Numbered from the stretch's first letter, positions 8,453-17,823 are shown. The stretch is 64,000 bases of DNA from Bifidobacterium sp. ESL0775 (GCF_029395475.1 NZ_CP113917.1:1178001-1242000); one strand, 5' to 3'. Made by a program: numbers and translations. Notes: generated by a model not told the origin, from the sequence alone.

Positions 8453-9091
8453 TTAATCTTCTTCTGGACATCTGAAACAGCCCTGCAAATGGTCGTTGAC
8501 CATGCCCATCGACTGCATGTAGGCGTAGATGGTGGTCGGGCCGACGAATTTGAAGCCATCCTTTTTCAGCGCGTTGCTTATGGCTACCGATTCGGAGGTC
8601 ACGGCCGGCACTTCGTCGCGGGTCTTCGGCCGGTTGATGCGGGGTCCCTCTGGCGTAAAATGCCAGATGTAGTCGGCGAACGGCATGCCCAGATCCAGCG
8701 CGACTTGGGCGTTGTGGATGATGGCCTCGATCTTGCGGCGGTTGCGGATGATGTCCTCATTTTCCATGAGTTCCGGGATTTCGGAAGTCATCTGCGCGAC
8801 CCGTTCGATGTCGAAACCATGGAAGGCGGCGTCGATGGCCTTGCGCTTGTTGATGATGGTGTTCCAGGAAAGCCCGGCCTGCATGGCTTCCAGGGCCAGG
8901 CGCTCGAACAAGGCCCGGGAATCATAGCAAGGCACGCCCCATTCCGTGTCGTGGTAGACGAGCATGTCGTGGCTCAGGCCCAGATACGATTGCGGCCAGC
9001 AGCGTTGGAGGCCGTCGGCATTCGTCGTTCCATCTTTTTGGATTTCGGTATCCGTTGCATCCGTTTGAGCGGCTTGCCTTTGCTTCGTCAT
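8453..9091 (-). CDS. tag: DNA-3-methyladenine glycosylase I
   Basis: Tag removes 3-methyladenine from alkylated DNA in base-excision repair. The 212-residue protein has the family blocks RCWPQ, YHDTEWGVPCYD and LEAMQAGLSWNTIINKR. It keeps the structural zinc ligands: the Cys of RCW, the His of YHDTEW, and a C-terminal His-x3-Cys (NDHLQGCFRC). The N-terminal 30 residues are extra and polar. It is transcribed divergently from the M23 gene across a gap of 215 bases that holds the second copy of the repeated DnaA-box element. Confidence 0.92.
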   Translation of the reverse strand: MTKQRQAAQTDATDTEIQKDGTTNADGLQRCWPQSYLGLSHDMLVYHDTEWGVPCYDSRALFERLALEAMQAGLSWNTIINKRKAIDAAFHGFDIERVAQMTSEIPELMENEDIIRNRRKIEAIIHNAQVALDLGMPFADYIWHFTPEGPRINRPKTRDEVPAVTSESVAISNALKKDGFKFVGPTTIYAYMQSMGMVNDHLQGCFRCPEED

Positions 9092-9146
9092 GACCTAGGA
9101 TTCCTTCCTGCTTTGGTATCCACGTTATACCTGACGCCACGAAAAC

Positions 9147-9241
9147 TGTGGATATCACCGTGGATAATTTTTGCGACACGCCCGGGCGTTGTGGATAACC
9201 CCGACCGTTCGACCACAGTACCTGTTTTTTCGCTCGCTTTT
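9147..9241. promoter_or_regulatory. Repeated DnaA-box-containing element upstream of M23 gene
   Basis: The core at 9190-9219 matches 29 of 30 bases of the element at 794-823. It contains TGTGGATAA (an exact DnaA box on the other strand) and the TGTGG/CCACA inverted ends. Two further box-like copies precede it: CTGTGGATA at 9146-9154 and CGTGGATAA at 9159-9167. GACACGCC and GCTCG-CTTT flanks are also shared with the comEA copy. It lies between the divergent tag and M23 genes, so either could be its target. Confidence 0.6.
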
Positions 9242-9306
9242 CGCGGAAAGTGCGCCATAGTGGCAATAGGAACGAAAGAGGAGCACACATTGCAAGGAGG
9301 TCGGTC

Positions 9307-10050
9307 GTGGTGGATGACGTACAGAGACAAAGAATCAAACGGGAGCGGATACGGCGCGAAAAGGAAAAACGCCGACAACGTATGGTCAGTGCCGTATGGA
9401 GCCTTGTCACCATACTCGCCGTGTTCGCGGTGGTGTTCGTCGGTTTCGTTATCGACCAGCATGAGGCGTTGGCGGCGGGTGTCGATGAGCCTGATATCGT
9501 CGCCGATGAAGTGGCGTCGGTTGGCGTTGGTGCCGCCGGTAGCCTAGGAAAAGTGGACGCTATGGAACCTTACCGGGGTTCGTTGGGCGTCATCGAGCCC
9601 ATCGCTTCGCAGGATCCACCGGTGCAGGACACCAAAGGTTGCAAGGCGGACATGCGTTGGCCGGTCCTGCCACACGTAGTGACGCGTCGGTTCAAGGCGC
9701 CGAAACAGGTATGGGGCCCGGGCCATCGTGGCGTGGACATCGCTGCGGTCGAGGACACTCCGCTTTTGGCTCCGGCAAATGGATTCATCAGTTTCGCCGG
9801 CATCGTCGCGGGAAAATCCGTGGTGAGCATCCGGCACAAGAGCCTGACCTTGACATTGGAACCGGCCCAGACCTTGCTGCCGATAGGGACCCCGGTGATC
9901 AAAGGCCTGCCGATCGGCACGGTGACGGGCCTGTCCGACCATTGCACCGGAGTCTGCGTGCATTGGGGTGTCAGGAAAAGCAGAAAGGAGTATCGTGACC
10001 CGCAGCAGTTGGCCTCACGGCGCAAAATCGTCCTCAAGCCGGTTCGCTGA
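9307..10050 (+). CDS. M23-family (LytM-like) membrane-anchored peptidase
   Basis: Chosen start: GTG at 9307, five bases after AAGGAGGT at 9294-9301 (a GTG at 9310 is equally possible). The 247-residue product has a basic cytoplasmic tip with a KRERIRREKEKRRQR run, one membrane helix (about 32-52), a linker, and a LytM domain with zinc ligands in GHRGVDIAA (His and Asp). The later motif reads CVHWGV: the zinc-binding His is kept, but the usual first His of HxH is Cys. Other actinobacterial M23 proteins have CLHWG, so this may be a family variant. It is predicted to cut peptidoglycan cross-links outside the membrane, or to be a non-catalytic activator. Confidence 0.8.
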   Translation: MVDDVQRQRIKRERIRREKEKRRQRMVSAVWSLVTILAVFAVVFVGFVIDQHEALAAGVDEPDIVADEVASVGVGAAGSLGKVDAMEPYRGSLGVIEPIASQDPPVQDTKGCKADMRWPVLPHVVTRRFKAPKQVWGPGHRGVDIAAVEDTPLLAPANGFISFAGIVAGKSVVSIRHKSLTLTLEPAQTLLPIGTPVIKGLPIGTVTGLSDHCTGVCVHWGVRKSRKEYRDPQQLASRRKIVLKPVR

Positions 10051-10158
10051 GAGGCCGGATGCATGTGCTCAGTGACTTCCGGAGATTGAATACAAGAACG
10101 AGTAAAGATCGATGGTTTTGGTTTCTGCATCAACGAATTGAAGAGGGCAGAATTCTTC

Positions 10159-11775
10159 CTACAATCCCGCGTCGGCCAGCGAGATGTAGCCAGGCTCGAT
10201 CAGCGTTTTCTTAAGGTTGCCGGCGCTGATGGCCATGGGCTTCTCATGGATCACGTTGGTCTGCTTGCCGCCGATGGTCAGGGATTTGACGTAGGAGGGG
10301 CCTGCTGCCGGTTTGCCGGCCTCGATCGCGCCAGCGACGGAGGCGATGTCGCGGGAGAGCTTCTGGATGTCCTCCATGCCGGTCATCCACTGCTTGCCGT
10401 TGACGACGTGGGGGATCATGTCCACGTAAGAGCCATACCCCGTCACGATCGGCCAGGCCATGTTGCCGTCGTTGTCCGTCTCGGGCTCCGTGTCCTCCTG
10501 CGTGCTTCCTGTCTTGTCGTCCTTGGGTTTGGGCACGGCCTGCCGGTTCAGGTTGTGCTTGCCGGTGAGTGTGCCGACGATGCCTGACACCTCGATTTCA
10601 GGATTGATGTCGGCCGCGCTGCCTGTGTATTTCAGGCTGGTCAGCCCGTCGACGACGGCTGAGGAGACGAAATCGTTCATCGCGATGATGCCATCGACAT
10701 GATGGGGCTGGGCGCTCTTTGACGTGCCGTTGAGCCTGGTGTCGAGCTCGTCCCTGACCTCCGTGGTCTTGGAGGCCTTGAACGAGACGGCCTGCCAGTC
10801 CTTCTCGGTGCTGACGCCATTCAGCGTCTTGGAGGGGCTTATCGCGCGGCCGTCCTTGAAGTATGGGCCGAGCACATTCCATATCCCTTTGAACGCCTCG
10901 GTGGCGAAGTCCTTCGAGGTGTCGCTGTCGGTCTGATCCTCACTCAACGGAATCATGACCTCGATGGACTTGGGGTGGTTCGCCGTGGTTTTCTCCAACG
11001 CGAGTTTCGAGACGAGTTGGCGCGCCTGCAGCGTGCCGATCTGGCGTGGTGTGGACATGCTGACGAAGAAATCTGGGGTGAATCCGGCGATCGGGTTGGC
11101 AAGGACGGCGGTGTGGGCACCCGCCTTCCGCGCCAGCTTCAGCGATTCCGTGAGCCGTTTTTTCGCCGCGGCCGTTTCCGTGTCTTTTTCTTCGTTCTGT
11201 GTGCCTGGTTGTTGATCGTCATTCGTCTGGGTCGAAGACGTGTCTCCGCTGCTTTCCGTAGCTGATTTCCCGTCGCTGGGATTATCGGTGTCTGAGTCCG
11301 GGGCGTCGAGGGGATTGGTGACGTAATCGCCGTATTGCGCGTTGCCGGCGTTCTCGTCGGTCGCGGGGGCGACGATCAGCATGGTGTGGCGGTCGGTGTC
11401 CGAGGATGAGGAGGAGAGCTGGTTGACCACATAGTCTTGGATGTCATCGCTCTGCTTGACCAGGTTGGCGTCGGTTTTGGTGGTGATGTTCTTGGACGCG
11501 AACCCCGCCGAGGTCAACGCCTTGGTCAGCGCTGGCACGAATTTGGCCCATTTGTTGAGCGGGGTGTGCGAGGAGATGGAGATTCCGTCAGAGGGGGTGA
11601 AGATCACAACATCGCTTTTCGCCACCACCGAGCTTTCCGGCACTTTGGAGGTGTCGATGGAGGTGGTCTCACTGTCTTGTTGCCCGGATCCGCAAGCGGC
11701 CGCCGTCATGGTCAGCGCCGCTGCAAGGGCCAAAGCCATCAAACGTGCCCATGCTCGCCCGTTCCGCTTGGTCAT
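10159..11775 (-). CDS. Secreted lipoprotein with periplasmic-binding-protein-like fold
   Basis: This 538-residue protein starts at ATG 11775 after AGGATGGG. A twin-basic-plus-hydrophobic signal ends in a lipobox with Cys28 (TAAAC), so it is a lipoprotein on the outer face of the membrane. After that it resembles sugar-type binding proteins (PBP1-like): an SDVVIFTPSDG strand, a DGIIAMNDFV block typical of that family's hinge region, and a C-terminal lobe. A Ser/Thr/Asp/Glu/Gln-rich insert lies around residues 145-190. No ABC permease or ATPase gene is adjacent, so the ligand and partner are unknown. It is convergent with the M23 gene. Confidence 0.65.
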   Translation of the reverse strand: MTKRNGRAWARLMALALAAALTMTAAACGSGQQDSETTSIDTSKVPESSVVAKSDVVIFTPSDGISISSHTPLNKWAKFVPALTKALTSAGFASKNITTKTDANLVKQSDDIQDYVVNQLSSSSSDTDRHTMLIVAPATDENAGNAQYGDYVTNPLDAPDSDTDNPSDGKSATESSGDTSSTQTNDDQQPGTQNEEKDTETAAAKKRLTESLKLARKAGAHTAVLANPIAGFTPDFFVSMSTPRQIGTLQARQLVSKLALEKTTANHPKSIEVMIPLSEDQTDSDTSKDFATEAFKGIWNVLGPYFKDGRAISPSKTLNGVSTEKDWQAVSFKASKTTEVRDELDTRLNGTSKSAQPHHVDGIIAMNDFVSSAVVDGLTSLKYTGSAADINPEIEVSGIVGTLTGKHNLNRQAVPKPKDDKTGSTQEDTEPETDNDGNMAWPIVTGYGSYVDMIPHVVNGKQWMTGMEDIQKLSRDIASVAGAIEAGKPAAGPSYVKSLTIGGKQTNVIHEKPMAISAGNLKKTLIEPGYISLADAGL

Positions 11776-11838
11776 ATCCCATCCTTTGCGTGCATGAAAC
11801 AATTCATAACGATAATAGCTTTAGGCCGATATGAAAGC

Positions 11839-11876
11839 GCCGCCGCACCGCGATTATGGAATCGTAATGCGGCGGC
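11839..11876 (-). terminator. Hairpin downstream of icd
   Basis: A 9-bp GC-rich stem (11839-11847 with 11868-11876) encloses a 20-base loop between icd and the lipoprotein gene. The T-tract on the minus strand is weak (CTTTC), so it may terminate poorly or act as an mRNA end stabiliser. Confidence 0.45.
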
Positions 11877-11897
11877 ATCCAAAAAACCTGCGAAGTC

Positions 11898-13121
11898 TCA
11901 GGCTTGCTGGCCTAGCTCTTTCTTCAATCCTTCATCCAGCGCGTCCATGAAGCCCTCGGTGTCGAGCCAAGGCTGGTCCGGGCCGATCAGCATCGCCAGG
12001 TCCTTGGTCATCTTGCCGCTTTCCACGGTCTTGATGATGACTTGCTCAAGCGTTTCCGCGAAATGTCCGACTTCCGGTGTTCCGTCGAGCTTGGCGCGCT
12101 GCTTGAGCCCACCGGTCCACGCGTAGATTGAGGCGATGGGGTTGGTCGAGGTCTTCTCACCTTTGAGCCAACGGCGGTAGTGGCGGGTCACGGTGCCGTG
12201 CGCGGCCTCGGCCTCGACGGTCTTGCCGTCAGGGGTCATCAGCACGGAGGTCATCAGCCCCAGCGAGCCGAAGCCCTGCGCCACGGAGTCGGATTGCACG
12301 TCGCCGTCGTAGTTCTTGCACGCCCAGATGTAGCCGCCGTGCCATTTCATCGTGCTGGCCACCATGTCGTCGATGAGGCGGTGCTCGTAGGTGAGTCCCT
12401 CGGCCTCGAAGCGGTCCTTGTATTCCGTCTCGTAGACTTGCGCGAAAATATCCTTGAACTCGCCGTCATAGGCCTTGAGGATGGTGTTCTTGGTGGAAAG
12501 ATAGACCGGATAGTGCCGCATGAGCCCGTAGTTGAAGCAGGCGCGCGCGAAGCCGCGGATGGAATCGTCAAGATTATATTGCACTTGCGCCACGCCGGCT
12601 CCGGGATAGTCGTACACGACATGCTCAATGGGCTCGCTGCCGTCGGCGGGTGTGAAGGTGACGGTCAGCCGTCCGGGCTTGCCAACCTTGAAATCGGTGG
12701 CCTTGTACTGGTCGCCGAAGGCGTGCCTCGCCACGACGATGGGCTTCTTCCAGCCGGGGACGAGCCGCGGGATGTTGGAGATGACGATGGGTTCGCGGAA
12801 GATCGTCCCGCCGAGGATGTTGCGGATGGTGCCGTTGGGGGACTTCCACATCTTCTTAAGGTTGAATTCCTTGACACGCGCCTCATCCGGGGTGATGGTC
12901 GCGCATTTGACGCCGACATGGTGCTTCTTGATGGCGTTGGCCGCGTCGATGGTCACCTGGTCGTCGGTCGCGTCGCGGTTTTCGATGCCGAGGTCGTGAT
13001 AATCAAGATTGACGTCGAGATACGGCAGAATCAGGCGGTTTTTGATATCTTTCCAGATCACCCTGGTCATTTCGTCGCCGTCGAGTTCGGCGATGGTGCC
13101 TTCGACCTTGATTTTTTCCAT
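11898..13121 (-). CDS. icd: NADP-dependent isocitrate dehydrogenase
   Basis: Icd oxidatively decarboxylates isocitrate to 2-oxoglutarate with NADP. The sequence is the homodimeric, eukaryote-like type: an N-terminal [15 protein letters not shown], then [20 protein letters not shown] (substrate serine loop), [16 protein letters not shown] and HGTVTRHYR (NADP-binding). The 407-residue length is normal. The ATG at 13121 gives MEKIKVEG; starts further upstream in frame have no family support. In bifidobacteria, which have an incomplete citric acid cycle, it mainly supplies 2-oxoglutarate for glutamate. It is divergent from guaB3 over 145 bases. Confidence 0.95.
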   Translation of the reverse strand: MEKIKVEGTIAELDGDEMTRVIWKDIKNRLILPYLDVNLDYHDLGIENRDATDDQVTIDAANAIKKHHVGVKCATITPDEARVKEFNLKKMWKSPNGTIRNILGGTIFREPIVISNIPRLVPGWKKPIVVARHAFGDQYKATDFKVGKPGRLTVTFTPADGSEPIEHVVYDYPGAGVAQVQYNLDDSIRGFARACFNYGLMRHYPVYLSTKNTILKAYDGEFKDIFAQVYETEYKDRFEAEGLTYEHRLIDDMVASTMKWHGGYIWACKNYDGDVQSDSVAQGFGSLGLMTSVLMTPDGKTVEAEAAHGTVTRHYRRWLKGEKTSTNPIASIYAWTGGLKQRAKLDGTPEVGHFAETLEQVIIKTVESGKMTKDLAMLIGPDQPWLDTEGFMDALDEGLKKELGQQA

Positions 13122-13266
13122 GCTTTCCCTTTCTTCAGTTTCACGAGATGAGGCCATTATCGCGCGTCAATATGTCATTGGTGTTGCGGTGGTTGATTGG
13201 CGAGACGGCGTTTCGCCGCCATTGGGCACCCACGCACTCGTCACAGAGAGGAAGTAGTCTAAAGGC

Positions 13267-14391
13267 ATGACTCAGGAAATTGAAATCGGTTTAGGCAAGA
13301 AGGGCCGTTTGGCCTATTCACTGGACGATGTCGCCATCGTCCCCTCGCGCAGGACTCGCGATCCGCAGGACGTCTCCACGGCCTGGCAGATCGATGCCTA
13401 CCAGTTCGATGTGCCCGTGATCGCGGCGCCGATGGACTCGGTGACCAGTCCGGCCACGGCCATCGCCATGGGCAAGCTCGGGGCGCTCGGCGTGCTCGAC
13501 CTTGAGGGGTTGTGGACCAGATATGACAACCCGCAGCCGTTGCTTGACGAAATCGCCGGCTTGGACGAGGCCGCGGCGACGACCCGTATGCAGGAGATCT
13601 ACGCCGAGCCGATCAAGCCGGAACTGATCACCAAGCGCTTGCACGAGATCCGCGACGCCGGTGTCACGGTCGCCGGCGCGCTTTCCCCGCAACGCACGCA
13701 GGAATTCTATTCGACCGTCGTCGACGCCGGCGTCGACCTCTTCGTCATCCGTGGCACGGCGGTTTCCGCAGAGCACGTCTCCGAAAGCCATGAGCCGTTG
13801 AACTTGAAGAAATTCATTTACGACCTTGACGTCCCGGTCATCGTCGGTGGAGCGGCCAGCTACACCGCGGCGCTTCACCTGATGCGCACCGGGGCGGCGG
13901 GCGTGCTGGTCGGCTTTGGTGGTGGGGCGGTCTCCGCCACACGCACCTCCATCGGCATCCACGCCCCTATGGCCACGGCGATTGCCGATGTGGCCGAGGC
14001 ACGCCGCGATTATATGGACGAGTCCGGCGGCCGCTATGTGCAGATCATCGCCGACGGTGGCATGGGCACCTCGGGCTCGTTCGTCAAGGCGCTGGCGATG
14101 GGCGCGGACGCCGTCATGCTTGGCACGCCGCTTGCCCGTGCGACGGAAGCTCCCGGCCAGGGCAAGCACTGGGGTGCTGAGGCCCGCCATCCTTCCCTTC
14201 CCCGTGGCAGGCGCACTGACGTCGGCACGGTGGCGCCGCTTGAGCAGATCCTGTTCGGACCCAGCCACAACGCCGACGGCACGGTCAATTTCATCGGTGC
14301 GCTGCGTCGCGCCATGGCCTCCACCGGCTATGTCGACCTTAAGAATTTCCAGCATTGCGATGTGGCGGTCACGCTTTCGCATCTGGGCTGA
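13267..14391 (+). CDS. guaB3: GuaB3-family IMP dehydrogenase-related protein
   Basis: This 374-residue TIM-barrel protein belongs to the actinobacterial GuaB3 group, a paralogue of IMP dehydrogenase without the two CBS domains. Seen: the start RLAYSLDDVAIVPSRRTRDP, VIAAPMDSVTSPATA, and ADGGMGTSGSFVKALAMGADAVMLGTPLA. The active-site loop, which in IMPDH and GMP reductase carries the catalytic Cys (GxGSxCxTR), reads GFGGGAVSATRTSIG, so that Cys is missing. The IMPDH reaction (IMP to XMP) therefore cannot be assumed. It is expressed alone, with a terminator just downstream. Confidence 0.85.
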   Translation: MTQEIEIGLGKKGRLAYSLDDVAIVPSRRTRDPQDVSTAWQIDAYQFDVPVIAAPMDSVTSPATAIAMGKLGALGVLDLEGLWTRYDNPQPLLDEIAGLDEAAATTRMQEIYAEPIKPELITKRLHEIRDAGVTVAGALSPQRTQEFYSTVVDAGVDLFVIRGTAVSAEHVSESHEPLNLKKFIYDLDVPVIVGGAASYTAALHLMRTGAAGVLVGFGGGAVSATRTSIGIHAPMATAIADVAEARRDYMDESGGRYVQIIADGGMGTSGSFVKALAMGADAVMLGTPLARATEAPGQGKHWGAEARHPSLPRGRRTDVGTVAPLEQILFGPSHNADGTVNFIGALRRAMASTGYVDLKNFQHCDVAVTLSHLG

Positions 14392-14411
14392 TAACACAAC
14401 GCTGTCTTACA

Positions 14412-14450
14412 GGTCATCCGCTGTTCAACGCGGATGGCCTTTTTGTTTTT
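14412..14450 (+). terminator. Rho-independent terminator after guaB3
   Basis: A 10-bp stem (14412-14421 with 14430-14439, one G-U pair) is followed by TTTTTGTTTTT. Confidence 0.88.
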
Positions 14451-14609
14451 GCGGACTTTGCGGAACTTCTCCAGGACATGATTTTCAAGATTGAATCGGG
14501 AAATCTTGAAAAATCTTGAATTTTCTTTCTTTTAATCGTCAGAAGTTGACTTCGGTGCCGTGGTCTGTTGCCCTAGGGATACCAAACCATGGATCCAAGG
14601 AGGTTCGAT

Positions 14610-15113
14610 ATGAACAGGCAAACGATGACCAGCAAGCAAACGGCGGCGATGGGCGCCACTTCGGGACTTCCCAGTTACGACGGATCGATCCGTGTGGAAC
14701 TGTCCAACCGCCCCATCCCCTATCACATCTCGTGCTGTTATCCGGCGACGATGAGCGAGGCGGAATGCCGTCGATTCGCCCTCGCTTCCTGCAGGATCGC
14801 GTGCATGTGCCTGGATGTGGTGCGTGGCAGGACGCCTCCGCAAAAACTCCAGCGCGCATTGAGCGGACCATGTGTCCAGCGGTTGGAGACGATGTCATAT
14901 CTCTTGGAAAACCATTTGCGCACGCACAAGGAGTTGAAGGCGAAACTCTGCTATCTGCCTGCGGTGCCGATGCTTGTCTACGGCACCTTGGTCAGCCCTG
15001 AAACCACCGAGATTGTCATCAGCCTGGGCGTGGGCAAGACCAGCTATTGGGTGACCCTGGTGTTGCGGCGAACCGGTTCACGCTGGATCTGCACGACCGC
15101 AGATTTGGGATAA
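14610..15113 (+). CDS. Rv3235-like (DUF6459) protein
   Basis: The 167-residue protein starts at ATG 14610, preceded by AAGGAGG at 14597-14603. The C-terminal two thirds match the pattern of the Rv3235/DUF6459 family: a helical CRRFALASCRIACMCLDVVRGR region, QLxxxL-type helices, a V-rich beta region, and the end VLRRTGSRWICTTADLG (family signature RWxCTxLxLG). The function is unknown; in other actinobacteria the gene lies near secA. Five cysteines cluster between residues about 43 and 65, unusual for a cytoplasmic bifidobacterial protein. The GC content is somewhat lower than its neighbours. Confidence 0.65.
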   Translation: MNRQTMTSKQTAAMGATSGLPSYDGSIRVELSNRPIPYHISCCYPATMSEAECRRFALASCRIACMCLDVVRGRTPPQKLQRALSGPCVQRLETMSYLLENHLRTHKELKAKLCYLPAVPMLVYGTLVSPETTEIVISLGVGKTSYWVTLVLRRTGSRWICTTADLG

Positions 15114-15187
15114 GGCAAAAACTATCGGAACAGGTCAAAAGTTACGCTAACGTAGGATTGGGGCAACGAGCGCGTATAGTTAGAGTC

Positions 15188-17233
15188 ATGTTGCGAGAAT
15201 TCTATCTGGATCCTGTCACGAAGACCACGGATAAGGACACCATCTACTCATTGCTCTCCAAACGCGCCGAAAAAGACCCTGACGGCGCCATCGCCGAATG
15301 GCTTGACGAGCAGACCCAGCAGTGGTACACCGTCACAGCCGGCCAGATGCTCGACCGCGTCCGCAAAGTGGCCAAAGGCCTGATGGGATTGGGTGCCAAG
15401 GCCGGAAGCATGGTCGTCATCTACGCTGCCACGAGCTATGAGTGGGGGGTCGTGGACTTCGCCTGCGCCGCCATCGGCGCGGTGAGCGTGCCGATTTATG
15501 AGACGGATTCGCCCAAGCAGGCCAAAGGCATCGTCGACGATGTCGACCCGATCGTCGCTTTCGGCGGCGACGCCGAGCACACGCAGACGCTTGAGGAGTT
15601 CCGTCGTGAGCGCGATGGCCTCAAGTACGTGTTCAACCTGCAAGAGGACGGCTTGGAAGCCGTCGCCGATTTCGGCACTTCCGTCACCGATGATGAGCTC
15701 GATGAGGCCATCTCCCGTGTGCGTGCCGACGACATGCTGACCATCGTCTACACCTCCGGCTCCACCGGGGCCCCCAAGGGCGTCATGCTTTCGCACCGCA
15801 ATTTCGTCTCGACCGTGTTCATCGGCTGGGCCGTGCTCGACGACATGCTGTACCAGCCAAGCCGGTTGCTGCTCTTCCTGCCGTTGGCGCACTGCTTCGC
15901 CCGCTATATCCAGTATGTCGCCATCGGGGCCAAGGGTGTTGTCGGCTATACGCCGAGCGCCAAGCACTTGCTGACCGATCTGCGCACGTTCAAGCCGACC
16001 TATCTGCTCGGTGTCCCGCGCGTGTTCGAGAAGGTCTACAACGCTGCCTCGCAGAAGGCCGGTGCAGGTCTGCAGGGTCGTATCTTCAATATGGCGTTCG
16101 ATCATTTCGTGCGTTGGTCGAAGGATCAGCAGGAAGGCCGTGGCCATACCCTTTCCGAGCAGCTCAAGCACAAGTTCTATATGAAGACCGTCGGAGCCTC
16201 GGTGCGCAGCGCCTTGGGGCCGAACCTTAAGTACGTCGCCTGCGGCGGCGCGCCGATGAACGCCGATCTGGCGCACTTCTTCAATGGCATGGACGGCATC
16301 ACCTTCATTCAGGGCTATGGCATGACCGAAACGGCCGCCCCCTGCATCGTGGCTTTCCAGGACTTCAACAAGGTCGGCGCCGTCGGACGTCCGGGCACCG
16401 GCATCGCCGTCAAACTTGCGGACGACGACGAGCTGCTGATCAACGGCGAGGACGTCTTCCTCGGCTATTACAAGCAGCCTGAGTTGACCGCCGAGGCCAC
16501 CGAGCCTGGTGGCTGGGTGCATTCCGGCGACATCGCGCAGATCGACGACGACGGCTTCGTCTACATCACCGGCCGCAAGAAGGACATCATCATCACCGCC
16601 GGCGGCAAGAACGTCAGCCCCGCCCCGATGGAGGACACCATCGGCACCTGCCCGATCGTCTCCCACGCCGTCGTGATCGGTGATGGCCGTCCTTTCATCG
16701 CCGCGCTCATCGAGCTCGACCCCGAGATGGTGCGTTCGTGGCTGGCTAACAACGGCATGGACGAGAACATGCCCATGGCCGAGATCTGCAGGAATGACGC
16801 CGTACGCGCCTACGTCCAGCAATACATCGACCAAGCCAACAGCTCGGTCTCACGCGCGGAATCGGTGCGCAAGTTCGTCATCGTCGAAGACCAGTTCACC
16901 CAGGAGAACGGCATGTTGACCCCGAGCATGAAGGTCGTGCGCGGTGAGGTTCTGAAGCACTACGCCGATCTCATCAATGCGAAGGTCTATACTCCGAAAA
17001 CGCGGGTCAAGCCGGCCCCGTCGGCCGCCGCCGGTTTCATCGACAAGACCGCGGAATCCGTGCGCCAGGCCACCGATGCGGTGACGCCCAAGGTCCGCGA
17101 GGCCTACGAGCAGGCCAAGCAGAACGTCGGGGTGCGTATCGCCGAGCATGAGGCGGAGCACGGGGACGACGATCCCTGGAAGGAAACCCCGAAGTCCGAA
17201 GAGCGGGAAGACGGCTCGCCGGTCGAAAAGTAA
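15188..17233 (+). CDS. fadD: Long-chain fatty-acid-CoA ligase (AMP-forming)
   Basis: This 681-residue ANL-superfamily enzyme would activate fatty acids via an acyl-adenylate and load them on CoA at the inner face of the membrane. Motif A3 is [18 protein letters not shown] (about residues 188-205); the substrate-gate region [22 protein letters not shown] and the A8-A10 block [18 protein letters not shown] are intact. The C-terminal 70 residues are a charged extension past the catalytic core. The ATG at 15188 gives MLREFYLDP but has no obvious SD. Biosynthetic recycling of exogenous fatty acids is more likely than beta-oxidation here. Confidence 0.9.
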   Translation: MLREFYLDPVTKTTDKDTIYSLLSKRAEKDPDGAIAEWLDEQTQQWYTVTAGQMLDRVRKVAKGLMGLGAKAGSMVVIYAATSYEWGVVDFACAAIGAVSVPIYETDSPKQAKGIVDDVDPIVAFGGDAEHTQTLEEFRRERDGLKYVFNLQEDGLEAVADFGTSVTDDELDEAISRVRADDMLTIVYTSGSTGAPKGVMLSHRNFVSTVFIGWAVLDDMLYQPSRLLLFLPLAHCFARYIQYVAIGAKGVVGYTPSAKHLLTDLRTFKPTYLLGVPRVFEKVYNAASQKAGAGLQGRIFNMAFDHFVRWSKDQQEGRGHTLSEQLKHKFYMKTVGASVRSALGPNLKYVACGGAPMNADLAHFFNGMDGITFIQGYGMTETAAPCIVAFQDFNKVGAVGRPGTGIAVKLADDDELLINGEDVFLGYYKQPELTAEATEPGGWVHSGDIAQIDDDGFVYITGRKKDIIITAGGKNVSPAPMEDTIGTCPIVSHAVVIGDGRPFIAALIELDPEMVRSWLANNGMDENMPMAEICRNDAVRAYVQQYIDQANSSVSRAESVRKFVIVEDQFTQENGMLTPSMKVVRGEVLKHYADLINAKVYTPKTRVKPAPSAAAGFIDKTAESVRQATDAVTPKVREAYEQAKQNVGVRIAEHEAEHGDDDPWKETPKSEEREDGSPVEK

Positions 17234-17264
17234 ACGCCATCAATCTGTCAAGAGGAGCGCTGCG

Positions 17265-17747
17265 TTGTCGTTACGAGAAATAAGGGTTGTGCCCGATCCG
17301 GTGTTGAGGACCCCGTGTGAACCGATTCGGGAGATCACCCCGGCCGTGCGCAACATGGTGCAGGATCTGTTGGATACGGTCGACGATCCCGGTCGTGCCG
17401 GGCTTTCGGCCAACCAAATCGGCATCAGCCTGCGGGCCTTCTCCTACAACATCGACGGCAAGCTCGGCTACGTCCTGAACCCGGTCATCGAGGAGACCAG
17501 GGGAGAGCAGTACGGCGACGAGGGGTGCCTTTCGGTGCCCAAGCTCTGGTACAAGACCCGTCGCGCCGATTACGCCCGCGTGCGCGGCATCAACCTCGAA
17601 GGCAAGACCATCGTCGTGGAAGGCACCGGCATCATGGGCCGCATGCTCCAGCACGAGACCGATCATCTCGACGGGCATATCTATCTCGACCGTCTCGAGA
17701 AGGAAGAGCGTCGCGAGGCCATGCGCCGCATGCGCGAGGCTCGCTAG
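17265..17747 (+). CDS. def: Peptide deformylase
   Basis: Def removes the formyl group from nascent proteins using a bound metal. The chosen start is TTG at 17265, seven bases after GAGGAG (17252-17257), giving [14 protein letters not shown], the normal N-terminus; no ATG fits. The three catalytic motifs are present: GLSANQIG (motif I, usually GLAA-QIG), EGCLS (motif II with the metal Cys) and HETDHLDG (motif III, HExxH). The length of 160 residues is standard. It starts 31 bases after the acyl-CoA ligase and probably shares its transcript, ending at the terminator at 17780. Confidence 0.93.
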   Translation: MSLREIRVVPDPVLRTPCEPIREITPAVRNMVQDLLDTVDDPGRAGLSANQIGISLRAFSYNIDGKLGYVLNPVIEETRGEQYGDEGCLSVPKLWYKTRRADYARVRGINLEGKTIVVEGTGIMGRMLQHETDHLDGHIYLDRLEKEERREAMRRMREAR

Positions 17748-17779
17748 GCGTATTACATTCGGCATTTGGCCATTTAAGG

Positions 17780-17823
17780 AATCGTTCGGACACCATGAAT
17801 CACTGGCATCCGAACGATTTTTC
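17780..17823 (+). terminator. Rho-independent terminator after def
   Basis: An 11-bp stem, 17780-17790 (AATCGTTCGGA) with 17809-17819, encloses an 18-base loop and runs into TTTTTCC. Confidence 0.85.

Noticed and set aside
15248..16834. Long open frame of 528 codons on the minus strand opposite the acyl-CoA ligase
   Set aside because: It mirrors the third-position GC of the ligase, has no family motif or SD, and the plus-strand frame is a complete known enzyme.
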